Origin: Pseudoips prasinana
Lineage: Eukaryota; Arthropoda; Insecta; Lepidoptera; Nolidae
Direction of reading: 5' to 3'
Assembly (NCBI GenBank): GCA_951640165.1
Contig: OX621245.1
Location: forward strand, 25,226,330 to 25,290,329
DNA length: 64,000 nucleotides
Part shown: piece after piece, positions 9,531 to 21,065 of the stretch
Layout: the number at the start of each line of letters is the position of its first letter
Numbering within the stretch: the stretch's first letter is position 1
Program-made: the position numbers and the translations under genes
The notes under the pieces: model-generated
The model's database searches: none
Seen by the model: the letters and a program-made list of their open reading frames with translations, nothing else
What the model was told of the DNA's origin: nothing

Positions 9531-11189
9531 TTATTTTAATGTGCAAAACAAAGTTCTCGATGAAATACCCTAAATAATATTCAATATTCTTAATGTATCG
9601 AAATTAATAGTCTTTGATCAATACAATATAGTTAAAAGCCTTAATATACAATTTAAACAATATAAATACACTGTTGCCCGTGTGTCCTCTACACAGAAGA
9701 AGTAATTTATGTGAGCGATTATACCAGTATTCATCTTGTAAAGCTATGTGACAAAACGCGCTGTTTAACGATTTTCTTCAAATACCCGCTTGTGTTTGTC
9801 CTACTAAAATATTCAAAGTGGAGGAACCGTTGTTTTGTGTCGCAACATAGTATTTATAACGAAATTTAAAAAATGAATATTTTATTACTTGTACTAGTAT
9901 CTATAAAGTTATTTTCGAATTCTGTGATGCTTTTCTTAATCAGTAGTAAATGATCGAAGAATTTTTGGATTTATAAATAATAAATTAAAGATGGGTATTG
10001 AAGCCATTTTCTTGTCTTAGTAGATAGTGTAGTGTTTCCAAACCGTCTCACGGCCAAGCAGAAACTATATTCTTGTGGTGAAACGCTTAAGAGGAATCCT
10101 AACTGCCGATATTGGGCAGTTAGGATTAGTACGTGGGAAGCGCCTCACTGTTACAAAGAAATCAATACCTAATTCTAAAAAATCAAGGTTTCATTTAGTT
10201 CTTTTTCTCTTCCAACTACGAATTGATTTCATTTTATTTCTCTCTAATCAAATGACCTAAGCTTAGGTTATATCTGTCAGATTTGTTGACGAGTCATTTA
10301 TTAGTGGCACTTTTAAATAACCTATTTATTAATTTTGGTAGTACCAATACTAATAAAAACTCAGAACAGTACCATAAGGGAACTTAAATTGTCTTTGAAC
10401 CCGCAACGAGCTAATTGGAGCAGTAAGGCAGAAACTTGGAGGAAACATGTCTCAGTGGCCTTTGCGTGAGTTGTTGTGGAAACTCAAATATATTGTGGTT
10501 GAGTTGAAGCTGTGTTGAGTTAAATGTTTAAACAGAATTCACAATAAGATATTGTGAAGATCTTCAAACATATAAAAATAACACGAAAGGAGGTCGCGGG
10601 GATAAGTGGCGAATATTTTTTTTCTTCAACGTTCGCAAGATTAAATGTTGCGTGTAATGTAACGACTTGGCCCAGGGAAACAACATTTTCTTTAAGGGGA
10701 ACATAATAAACACGATATTTATAGTTTATTTTGGTACATTTACATCAGTATTTTACGCAATCGGTTTTACATTTACTCGTGCTAATGGCTGCTCACTTTA
10801 GATGTGTCGCTTTTGTTCGAAGTTTGTTGTTCTTGATACAGAGCTATTTGTTCCTCGTTCTTGGTGTTAAATACTTTGATAGTCTAGCGGTAGCGTATTC
10901 AAACAGATTCTGCGCCTAGTAATAATTATTTAGATCTACCTCTAATTTTTCGAGGTCATTATGTTTTAATCATTATCAGAGGTGATATTTTTATCGGTGA
11001 AAGTAGTGGGATCAATAAAAATGTTATTCAATTTGGCGTATTGGTCTTTTAACAAAATCAATCTCGTGGTATTAGCGTGGTATAACTAGTCGAAAATTAC
11101 CAATTTGACTGATGTCAGCGCCTTAACATTTTCATACTTTGGAAGAAACGTTAAACTTTAGATCACAGCTTTACTTGTCAGACTAGTCG
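9531..11189. other. AT-rich DNA without recognisable gene
   Basis: There is no protein domain, tRNA-like head or terminal repeat that I can support. A repeat of AACTGCC / GGCAGTT at 10099-10124 makes a small hairpin. Confidence 0.45.
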
Positions 11190-11235
11190 TTAAACCATGT
11201 CAGAGGTCTACTGGACGGCTTGAACAACTCTGACT
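11190..11235 (+). repeat. Fragment of the 5S-like SINE (3' part)
   Basis: CCATGTCAGAGGTCTACTGG and ACGGCTTGAACAACTCTGAC match the 3' body of the SINE at 19740-19990 in the same orientation. The 5S-like head is absent. Confidence 0.6.
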
Positions 11236-11984
11236 CAAGTAAATTCAAGCATAATTCTGAGTCTATTTTATAAATCATTCATTTTAATTACTAGAATGTA
11301 TCCTAAAACTAACTGTTACTAAGAAAACTAAACATAATATGAAACTTTGACTCAAATACAAATATAAACTAAACCAAACTAAACAATAGGTAAACCACTA
11401 GACGCTCCGCATCGGCATCAAAGGGTATCGTGCCCAAATGACGGATAGCATTGCCACGTTGTATGGAAATCAGACATTTATGCCAACTATCTGTAATTCA
11501 CAGATACGTGGTATACCGTAGTCAAAACGGCGCCAAGGTACCGTCAACAAAAATATCAAAGGACTTAACGAATGGTCAGCGCATCAGTGTAAGGGGATAT
11601 AACAAAGAAAACTTATGTGTTTGTCATGAAATGCATTATCAGGAAAAATCTTGTTTTTTCCTTTTGGAGAACCGTATTTGAGATTGCTTAAGCGTTCGAA
11701 ATATATCGCATTTACCTTGAGATTATGACTTCGTTAACCTCAAAAGTGAGTGGTCTGGGGAAAAATACATTACTCATAGAGAAAAGTAAAAATAGGTGTA
11801 GATAGAAAGCGAAGATATAATAGACGTGATAATTATATTTTTTATAAAGAAATATCTTGGGATAATTAACACATTGCCATCTGATCCCAAACTGGACAAA
11901 GCCTGTGCTATGGCTACAAGACAACTGGTAAACATATTTATATATTTTTAAATTTATACATTTTATAGATCAATACAGTTCTTT

Positions 11985-12110
11985 GAGTTTAGTAATAATT
12001 AATTACACCCAGACACAGAACGAATCATCGTATTCATCATACAAAGATTTGTACCAAGTGGGAATCCAATCTACGACCTCTGGCTTACCAGTCCAACAGG
12101 CCAGTCAGTT
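11985..12110 (-). repeat. Decayed tRNA-headed SINE fragment
   Basis: TGGGAATCCAATCTACGACC followed by a gap and CCAGTCCAAC reads on the minus strand like a B box and D-arm of a tRNA-derived head. The CAGACACAGAACGAATCATC-like part before it resembles the bodies of families B and D. It is too decayed for a firm family. Confidence 0.35.
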
Positions 12111-14994
12111 AGTCAGTTTTTATATAGTATTCTAAAATAAGTTAATTTTTAAACATTATATCTTAGATTTTTGAATTTGTATAATTAAATATTGTTTATA
12201 TTTTTAATAAAGGATAAGTATACTTTTTAAGCCATTAGAACGCCTGTGGTACAGGTTTAACCTAGTACAGGCACAAACTGTCTATAGCTTAGTATTAATT
12301 ATTTTTACTATAAATAGATATAAATTTTGTACACATTTTTTCTTTCTTGAATAAATTTATTTAATATTAAAAAAAAAATACTACCAAGTCGGCAAAGGAC
12401 CATACAACCTAGCCGATGATTTCTGATTCTGATGGTAATCGGTTACCATAACTTTTGGTTCTAGCAAATCTCACGCCTTGCCCATCCTCCCACCTTACTG
12501 AGCTTTGGAGACTTTACTCACATCCAGGACAACAACATTACTTTTTAGTTTACTCCTTTTATCAAAGTTTTTATTTCCACCAACTCAGATCAGCTGACTA
12601 TTTCTAACTAAGGTAGGTGCTTTCTATTTGTGTTATTGAGTGTACGGTGGAGATAAAATAAAAAGTAACTTCTACATAAATTTACGTTATGGGAATAATA
12701 AAAAAATACATTTTATCAAAACAGGACTTTAAAAGCCCACATTTAGTTAAGCATGATAGTACAATTAAAAAGGTTCACTAAGAGGCAATTAAAAGTCCTC
12801 TCACATAACAATGTTATGGGCAGTTTATATTCAGGTCAGTTGGTAAATATTTAGGTTTAGGGCATGCAAATTAGTAACAGTTCCCAATTTTTGGTAGTAA
12901 GACTGGACTGAACTCAGTCCCGGGAATCTGCGATACTTACTGCGAAATAGTTTTCTTTACTGGTCTCTAACTAAAGTGTTATATATGTAGGTCATGAAAT
13001 CAAATAAATGAGTAATATATAAGTTAAATAAAATATTTCATAATTCATAATTTTTTTACGATAAGATTTTATTATGCATTGTGCTCGTCGCGTCACCTAC
13101 GTTCAAACAAAAATGGACTTCTATTATAAATGAAAAGTTGTGTATGTGACTACGTGTGAGTGTAAATTATATGTGTAAGGAAGATTTGGGGTAACAACTC
13201 CTTTAGGCTGAAAAGGGTGAATGGAATAGGATGAAAACAGGAATTGATAAAGCGTGCACTTTGAATAAACAAAACGGTTTTAATAAATGGCTTAACAGCA
13301 GGTACTTAAGCCACAGCTCGTAATTCATATTTTTTCAGTTGTTTAGTAATCTATCGAATTAATCATTAACTTCTGCTTGCCAAGTTAAACATATAGGATA
13401 GACAGAGAGTTTATGTTTATGTGTATGTAATAACTAATATGGTTTTTAAAACAAATAGGAATCTTTTTAAACTCCTGACCAAACGGACACTACATTAACG
13501 TTACTGGAGTTCCGTTTTTAACTTTTAAGGTAAATATAATGGTTATAAGTCTCAAACTAAGTCTTGATCAAAAAAGAGGTTTTGGGTAGATTTACCGTTT
13601 CCATTTAGGCAATGTTTTAATTTTAATCAGGAGTAGGCATAAAACTGTCAACTTTCAGTTACAGTATAATCAGTCTTTTAAGTCCCGAGGTTTCCCAGTA
13701 CCGGAATCATTGTGAATTTTTCGGTACACCGCATCCTTAAGAAAAAGGGATCAAAACAACAATGTTTGTTTTCCGAGCGTGACTTGTCTGAAGTTGTCAA
13801 CTACAGGCAAAAAATCGTGAAGTAAAAACATTATAAAGGGTACACAAAAGCCCTTTAAATAATTTTCGTAATACAAAAGTAGCAACAAGAATTTTCTTTA
13901 CGCACGTAAGTAAATTTTGAATGTCTGTGATTCGTTTGAATTATTTATTTAATGGACGGGTGGGAGAAAGGTTACTCTTTTATTTTTATCGTTAAACCAT
14001 ATAAATTAATAAACCTAAATAAAAGTTTTTAGCAGACTTTTAAAAAGCACTTCTAAATAGCCAAAGCATGTTTGTAGTAATATATTTAAGTAGGTATACA
14101 TAATTATCTCTAGAGACATGTAGATATTTAGGTACACGAAACATTTAGAAATAATATTTAATTTGTAATAGTTTTGAATTAGTTATTCAGCTAGCGTATA
14201 TCAAGTTATTGTCATAGAGATTATTTATAGGTTTAATTATCAAGATGTATATAAATAAGATATATTTTACTACATCTTGTCTGAATGGTTCTGTCTATAT
14301 TAAGCTATGAATTCAATACTATTATTATGGCGGACCCTGTGTTTATAACGACGGTCGCTTTAATGCTGCCACCGGATCCGATGCAAAATATATGCGATTC
14401 CAATAAAATAAATATTAATATTATAAGAATACATAGAATTAAACAGTAATTGCTTGTAAATATCTACCCTGTTAATTTATCGTAACGTTTAGGAGCCACA
14501 GAGCTCGATTAAATGAATAGTTACAACTTTTTAATCATGTGGTGTGATCTGGTAAAGCTAGCAGCAAGATAAGGGCTTTTTAAGCTATTTAAATTTTGTT
14601 ATTCTGTATTCCTGACACATACTCTGTGTGACAATCAAACACTCGTTTTATCTTTAATCTTAGAATATGATTTATCACATCATTTTTTTTCCTTGTATGT
14701 AAAAAATACATTATTAAAAGATTTTTGTTGGATACATTTATTTGAAAATGATTTATTAATTATTTATTTGTAACCAACATAACTTCTACTATTACAGGAT
14801 AAATCCCAATGCAGTAGCGAAGACCCCAACTTGTCTACTTCCTAACATATTACTTTATATGCTGTCCTTGTAAATTCACTATTACATTTGTTATAAATGT
14901 GTAAGTTTATTAATTAAAATTAACTATTACATTTGTTGTAAATATGTAAGTTACTCCAAAATTGTTTCATCTTTAATTGTAATTCAAATACTAA
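12111..14994. other. Long AT-rich stretch without recognisable gene
   Basis: About 2.9 kb with high A+T, no open frame of note and no clear transposon ends. It may be ordinary intergenic or intronic DNA. Confidence 0.45.
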
Positions 14995-15262
14995 CGTGCG
15001 TTCATCCTCCATCCTCGAACCTTTTCGACCTCTTACGGTTCTTTGGCAAAACTTCCTCCCACGTATGAGGTTGTGGAATGAACTCCCTATTACGGTTTTC
15101 CCTAGAGACTACAGCATGGCGCCCTTCAAGGAGTTATAAGGTTTCTAAAGGGTCGGCAACGCGCTAATAATGTCCCTGGTCTTGCAAGCGTACATAGGCT
15201 ACGGTGGCCACTTACCATCAGGTAGGCCGTATGCTTCTTGGCCAACCTAGTTGTATAAAAAG
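14995..15262 (+). mobile_element. RTE-like LINE 3' end
   Basis: The codons at 15050-15139 read NFLPRMRLWNELPITVFPRD then YSMAPFKEL and stop, the conserved last residues of a LINE ORF2 (the RLWNELP block). The 3' UTR follows, with GGCAACGCGCTAATAATGTC, GCGTACATAGGCTACGGTGG and CACTTACCATCAGGTAGGCC, a tail shared with the repeats at 6733 and 31275. The copy is 5'-truncated so that only the last 30 codons remain. Confidence 0.75.
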
Positions 15263-16196
15263 GCAGTAAGGATCTTTTTCTAAATATCTCTGAAAAAAAC
15301 GCTTGTAAAAAACCTGTTGCCAACAGCGTCGTAGCTCATCACAATACCTTAGTTGCTCAGTTGGCTGTCAATCGGGCTGTACGCCATCATCATCATCATC
15401 ATGTCAGCTAAGATACGCCCACAGCTGGACAAAAGCCTTCCCAAAGAATGGGTGCATATGCCATAATCGCCACGCTTGGTTGACGGGTTGGCGATCGCAG
15501 TTTGGTGATGATAGTTCACAGAAAAACACTGCTGCCCGTTCTCAGGTAAGTATTCTCTCGGACGATTTCTACGCCCCCCACGGGATGAGATGGGGTGATG
15601 ATATTCACGTCACCACACAGCAAACGATGTACGCCATCAACGTATCAGTAATTCTACTGGATCTTTTATTGCAGATCCAGAAATGTTACCGTGACTGTCA
15701 CTCCTAGGTTGATCATTTTAGTCATGAATAAAAGTGCATATTTGTACTATAGGTAACCTAGGGCCATCAGTCATCAGCAATAGATGTACAAATCCATTGA
15801 TCGAAGGATCGAGACTTTATATCTAGTTCTATAATTATTTAACAATTTGATACTTTTGTTTACTTTGTAACATTATTCTACGGGGCTTTTAGATTTCGTT
15901 TCCTGAAGGCAAATTGCATATCTGTAATGAAAATTGGACACATTTTAAAAGATATAATTAACAGAACCAAACTGCTGTTTCATTCGATACTGTAAACAAA
16001 TCGGTGTAATTTCGATCGAATTCTGTTTACACAATTAAATTTATTTCATTTCATTTTGTTCACAATAAATTGAGTTTACAGTTAAATTAAGATCTTTTTA
16101 ACCATTTTATAATTAAACCATGATAGGTTTTCATTCGGGTAGATTTTAAAAATGTTTGCACTGTTTAGTTATATAGTTAACTGTTAACTTCACATA
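15263..16196. other. AT-rich DNA with an old RTE-like remnant
   Basis: Around 15387-15450, CATCATCATCATCATGTCAG followed by CAGCTGGACAAAAGCCTTCC resembles the reverse of the RTE ORF2 end seen intact at 59469-59777, but too little remains to align further. The rest shows nothing I can name. Confidence 0.4.
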
Positions 16197-16204
16197 ATTA
16201 TTTT

Positions 16205-16376
16205 GGGTTCTTCATCAACTCGACACGAGAGACTGATCACACGTGTGTCCAGTTGGTGAAACTTTAAATTAGTACTAATTATTTTTTCGTCATTTCGACA
16301 TGCCAAAGTTTCTATGTATGTCCACATAGTGAAATTTAAAATAAATTACTTTTATGTTTTCGTCAACTGGACACAC
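16205..16376 (+). repeat. Left TIR of the MULE
   Basis: It is the inverse of 18946-19117 with about one mismatch (CTGGAC here, CTGAAC in the other copy, near the inner end). Confidence 0.9.
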
Positions 16377-16914
16377 GTTCACATTTTACCCGAATTCATA
16401 ACAAAGTACAGTCACGCAGATAATTTTTTTGAATCAGAATTATCATTGTCCTCTAAATGTCCTACTGCTAGGCACGGGTAATTTTGTAATTATTCACCAT
16501 TTATGAATTTATAAAGATTGTATTTTTAACACCGATAGTGTTCGAAAGTCACTATTACCATGTTACTATGCTTGTCTATAATCTTCAACATGGAACCAGT
16601 TTTATTACACTCTTTTGTATTCCCGGCGGCCGGCGACTTAAAATGACGTAGTCTGCTCTAATTGGTTGAAGCAGGTAATAAATCCCAACCCGGTAACCCT
16701 TTGGTCATAATTCGTTATCAGTTTACTTCGTTTGGTGTGTGCATTAAGTGCAGTATTTGTGCCATTTAAAAGTGACGTGGATTTTAATATAGGTAAGTAT
16801 TCAGTAAGTTTTAGATTTAACAACGTATTTTTTTTAATTATTTTAATTTAGCTATGCCGCGGTATTTAATTCCTTATAAAAAAAACTTGTTTATTGTTTC
16901 ATGTAAAGACAAAT

Positions 16915-18321
16915 ATGTCTATAGAAGAAGTCGCAGGCCCATCATTGGCAAACAGAAATACATTTTCATTCATAACTTCCCAAAGAAATCAACCAATTTT
17001 ATTAAAAGATGGATACAAATATGTACACCTAAGAAAAAATAAAGATAAATCTTCAATGTGGCGTTGTTCGAAAAAGTCAACTTGTCGAGCTATGATCAAA
17101 TTAAATTTCAATAACACCACTATATTAAAAACAACTGATCATAATCATGAGGGTGATATAACGAATAACGAGATTCTAATGAATTTAAATGATTGTGAGG
17201 ATCAAGTAAAGCATAATCTAGCTGCTTCTGTTCCAAGTCTATACTTTGACACTATTGAGCGAATGGAAGAAAAAGGACTACATTTAGTTGCAAATATCCC
17301 ACGTTTCCAAAGTGTGAAAAATAAACTATATAGAAAAAGGAACAAATCATTGGGCGTTCAACGCATTTCATTCAATAATATAGCCGAAACAGTTGTACCT
17401 GAGCAGTTTCAAGATATCTTGCTTGCGGATCGCATCGGAGATCAACGTATTCTCGTTTTTGCCCACCACAACATGAGAGAGATTATTGCAAACTCTAAAA
17501 GATTCTTCTGTGATGGAACGTTTAAAACATGCGTTAGAAAGTTCCATCAGCTATTCACAATTCATGTCGATATTGGAAGTACGGAATATCATACAAATAT
17601 TATTCCCACTATTTATGCAAAGCATAAATAGTGGGAATAATATTTAATAATATTGCCCAATAGAACAGTTGAAAGTTACAAAACATTATTTTGTTTAATT
17701 AAAAGCCAAATACCGGAGTGGAACCCAGAAACCATCACATGTGATTTTGAAAAGCCTCTTATTCAAGCTTTGCAATATGAATTTCCGAATATAAAAATTG
17801 TGGGATGCTATACTCATTTCAAGAGATGTCTGTGGAGAAAAGCAGAAATGTTGCGACTAACAAAGTCTAAATTGGGAAAAGATCACGTGAAGAGATGTTG
17901 TACATTGCCACTTTTACCGATTGACGCACAACCAGATGCCTGGTTATATATCATGGCGGAATGCTTAAACACTGAAGATGCAACAACATTTAACGACTAT
18001 TTTATCAAAACGTGGCTGGATGATAATTCTGATTATGCAAACACATACAACTGTTATAAAGAACATCATCGCACTAATAATTCTGTAGAGGCATGGAATG
18101 CCAGAATAGCCAAAAAATTAAAACGGAAACCAAATATAGTACAGTTCCTGGTCGCGATCAAAAGAGACATGAATGATTTTTGGCGCCAGGTAATGATGGA
18201 CGGACCTATATCAAGAAAAAAAATGGAAACTATCAGAATGAACACTATGATCGCAGACACTGTTAGAGAGTTTGAATCAAGAGAAATTAGCATCGGTCAC
18301 TGTATCGAAAAATTGAAGTAA
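16915..18321 (+). pseudogene. MULE transposase (FLYWCH + DDE), interrupted by a palindromic insertion
   Basis: The protein cuts and joins the TIRs of its element. The likely start is the ATG at 16915 (MSIEEVAGPS); a possible 59-nt intron with GTAAGT at 16793 and TTTAG at 16851 lies just upstream. Residues about 20-85 form a FLYWCH-like zinc module (MWRCSKKSTCRA and TTDHNHEGD supply the C, C, H, H ligands). The catalytic region shows FFCDGTFKTC (first Asp), TCDFEKPLIQAL (second Asp) and CYTHFKRCLWRK. The frame is the same before and after 17619-17652, where an inverted copy of the preceding 24 bases brings in-frame TAG and TAA stops. Apart from this lesion the frame is open to the stop at 18319, so the copy was disabled recently. 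In the intact ancestor the two halves were one protein. Confidence 0.85.
17595..17645. repeat. Perfect 24-bp palindrome disrupting the MULE transposase
   Basis: Arms 17595-17618 and 17622-17645 are exact inverted copies separated by AAA. The second arm, not part of the protein, carries in-frame stops. Confidence 0.95.
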
Positions 18322-18945
18322 ATAAAAATATCTTTATATTGTTAGGAAAAATTATATTCTATTTTTTATTGTTGATTGTATTGATCTCTATATTATCTTA
18401 GTCTAGTCTTAGTAAAATGATTGTGATACTATTAGTTTAATTATTATTATTACTGTAATACTCTTTTTTCTAAATGCCATATATTATTGTTACAGAGTTG
18501 TGTGGAATGATTATTATTGTTTGTAAAATTATCTATTATTGTTATCTCATAAGTATGCACTATTGATGACTATTTTGTTTGATATTTTATTTTGTGCCAC
18601 CTATACCTACTCAAGATTGAATGTTTCGACTCCGCTCTCATATAAACTTTACTGCAAACTGCAACTAGTAGGTACATTTAAGTTTGTATAGGAGTGGAGT
18701 GTATCGTTCAATATTAAAAAAGTCATTGAGTTCAAGCTTTAAAAAGAAAAAAATATATTTTTCTAAGTTAAGTTATTTGATATTTCTGTGATGATTTTAA
18801 ATTATTAGGTATATTTAGAATGTTTAGATCTAGCTAAGTATGCTTGCCTTTATATTAACAAATCCTCTAATTAATATTTGATTGTTAGACATTTCTTTTA
18901 TTTAAATTTTTACCCTGACTGTACCTTTTTTTGGAAAAAACCTAG

Positions 18946-19117
18946 GTGTGTTCAGTTGACGAAAACATAAAAGTAATTTATTTTAAATTTCACTATGTGG
19001 ACATACATAGAAACTTTGGCATGTCGAAATGACGAAAAAATAATTAGTACTAATTTAAAGTTTCACCAACTGGACACACGTGTGATCAGTCTCTCGTGTC
19101 GAGTTGATGAAGAACCC
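18946..19117 (-). repeat. Right TIR of the MULE
   Basis: It is the inverted copy of 16205-16376. Its outer end abuts the 8-bp ATTATTTT duplication at 19118-19125. Confidence 0.9.
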
Positions 19118-19125
19118 ATTATTTT

Positions 19126-19289
19126 AAGGTAATGTAGATCTTTCATTTGTTTGAAATCATTAGAAATAATATTTATTTATTTATTTTATAGGTATTATGG
19201 GATTTTTGAGTTTTCGAAAACAAAAAATGTTCTCTAGTCCTCGTATCGTCTTTCTGCTGACATGATGATGATGACGTTTGTGTATCGTA
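19126..19289. other. AT-rich flank of the MULE
   Basis: No gene or repeat is recognised apart from ATTT repeats near 19170-19190. Confidence 0.4.
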
Positions 19290-19640
19290 TTGTGATACAT
19301 ACAGTAGAAAGATGTCCATTGCTGAACATCGGCCTCTTCCAAAAAACTCCACAATTGCTGGTCTTGCGCTCCCCGCATTCTTCCATTCTTATTCTTCTAG
19401 CAACTTTCATAATCCATGTCGAAGAGAGCGATGCGTCTTTCGAGAACCTATCTGACCCTGCGACCGTCGCCTTACAACTACACTACCACTCCAGCTTGGC
19501 AATTCTTCCGGCTATGTCAGTTTGTTTTGGATTTTCACCTGCTCATTTCAATTTCTGATTCGATCTCGCATGATAAATCCAACCGCTCTCTCCATTGCTC
19601 TTTGGGTGACCTTGAGTCTTCCTATGAGACCGACTAAGGG
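19290..19640 (-). mobile_element. Ancient RTE-like LINE fragment
   Basis: GATGTCCATTGCTGAACATC, then AATTGCTGGTCTTGCGCTCC and TTTCTGATTCGATCTCGCA, follow the order of the reverse complement of the RTE ORF2 end at 59469-59777, with many substitutions and indels. CTCCATTGCTCTTTGGGTGA at about 19591 also recurs at 40480. No frame is open. Confidence 0.6.
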
Positions 19641-19739
19641 CGTCATACACCAATAGTATTTACGGAAAACAGATTAAACTGTACTCATTACTGCCTAATA
19701 CTATTTTTCTAATTACGATGAAATCTTTTCTCTGTAATG

Positions 19740-19990
19740 CGCTCACAGCCAGATGCTCTCACCGGTCCGTAAGTGATTGGCGAGGTCAAGCAACTAGGCT
19801 CGCGGTCAGTCCATAGATGGGTGACCGCAAAAGTGGTTTAATTTCTGAGCGTCTCCGTGTTTCGGAGGGCACGTTAAGCTGTCGGTCCCGGTTGTAGCCA
19901 TTAGGAAACAATCGTTAAGCCATGTCAGAGGCCTACTGGGCGGCTTGAACAATTCTGACACTAGGGTAACCACTGTCCACACGATAAGTA
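19740..19990 (+). mobile_element. SINE with a 5S-rRNA-like head, copy 1
   Basis: The head at about 19765-19828 reads GTCCGTAAGTGATTGGCGAG, AGGTCAAGCAACTAGGCTCG, GCGGTCAGTCCATAGATGGG and TGACCGC. This aligns with the second half of animal 5S rRNA (the GTCCGATCACCGAAATTAAG, GGTTAGTACTTAGATGGG and GACCGC blocks) in order and spacing. A body of about 150 bp follows, ending at GGGTAACCACTGTCCACACG and a TAAG microsatellite. It is shared with 47753-47982 (minus), and in part with 11190-11235 and 58940-59035. SINEs with 5S heads (SINE3 class) carry a type 1 pol III promoter inside the gene. The 5S resemblance is seen; the class is inferred. Confidence 0.7.
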
Positions 19991-20114
19991 AGTAAGTAAG
20001 TTCTCTGTAATAATCGAAATATTGTTTTTTTTATTTTTAGACGAAATTGGATAGCAGCTAGAGGCGAACCTTTATCCTTTTTAACCAGTTACATTTGATT
20101 CAGATACTTCCAAC

Positions 20115-20443
20115 TGTTGCGGGTTGTGTGTGTGGACGAGAAAATGATGTAGGCTGATTTTAGGTTTCAATTGATGTATTGAGATAGCGAAGTTTTACAA
20201 ATTTTTCTTCTTTTTGTTTTACGGAATTATACAGTACTAACGGCGGTCAGATGTCTAAGTCGAATGAGACCCGCCACGCGCACAAAACTTAGGAAGATAT
20301 AAGAAATATGTCGTGATATTATTTCACTGCGATTGGCCCGCGATGACGTGATACTTTTCTATGATTGGCGGACATCCAATGCGCGGGATGCTAAGCTCCA
20401 CAGCGCCATCTAGGTTAAGATGTAGTTATCAATCGCCTTAACA
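20115..20443 (-). repeat. 3' LTR of the BEL/Pao element
   Basis: The 329-bp direct copy of 29857-30184. The pol stop at 20410-20412 lies inside the LTR, so the end of the polyprotein is encoded by LTR sequence. Confidence 0.92.
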
Positions 20444-21054
20444 TACTCCCGGCCTTGGAAGCGATGGCTTTCAACTTGATCTCCATTGATTGGCAGAGGG
20501 CATATCTTGGAGAATGCATGACGAATTGTACCACTCGCGGTTTTGATATCAGCCACTCTTGAAATGTTGTCCTTGCCAGGAAAAGTTTTTATGATTCGTC
20601 CCAGAGTCCATTTCAGTGGGGGCTGGTTGTCATCTTTGATCAAAACAAGGGTGTTTACTATAAGATCGGCGGAGTGCTCCTTCCATTTTAATCGTGTTTG
20701 CAGTTCAGAGACGTACTCCTTTGCCCATCTTGTCCAGAAATTCTGGCGTATCTGTTCCACACGTTGATACCGACTCACGAGGTGTGTCAAAGTCTCACTC
20801 AGGTCTTCACTTACTGGAGCTGTCAGAGAACGGCCGATCAGAAAATGCGCTGGGCTGAGCGGCTGCATGTCCTCAGGATTCGTTGACATAGGACTGAGAG
20901 GACGAGAATTCAATACAGCCTCAATTTGCGTTAAAACTGTATAGAATTCCTCGTACGTTAAGTGTGCGTTACCTACGACGCGCCGCAAATGGTACTTGCA
21001 GCTTTTAATTCCCGCCTCCCAAAATCCTCCAAAATGGCTAGCGTATACTGGCAT
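20410..21054 (-). pseudogene. BEL/Pao integrase C-terminus and DUF5641-type tail
   Basis: A 214-residue frame begins just after the break in the integrase. HFGGFWEAGIKSCKYHLRRV contains the expected catalytic glutamate, followed by EFYTVLTQIEAVLNSRPLSP. The tail has LSPAHFLIGRSLTAP and RYQRVEQIRQNFWTRWAKEY, ending with the PPLKWTLGRIIKTFPGKDN block of the BEL C-terminal domain. The spacing between the second Asp upstream and this Glu is shorter than expected for the family, so bases were lost as well as frame. The stop lies in the 3' LTR. Confidence 0.9.
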
Positions 21055-21065
21055 AAACCTAAATT

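Larger units (their letters stand above)
16205..19117 (+). mobile_element. MULE-type DNA transposon with 172-bp TIRs
   Basis: The ends GGGTTCTTCATCAACTCGAC (16205) and its complement (to 19117) begin inverted repeats of about 172 bp that differ by about one base. Both sides are flanked by ATTATTTT (16197-16204 and 19118-19125), an 8-bp target duplication. The interior encodes a transposase with an N-terminal FLYWCH-type zinc-binding region and a MULE-type catalytic region. Long TIRs, an 8-9 bp duplication and this domain pair are what is known of Mutator-like elements in insects. The copy is 2913 bp and complete in outline, with the transposase interrupted only by a short palindromic insertion. 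Confidence 0.9.
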
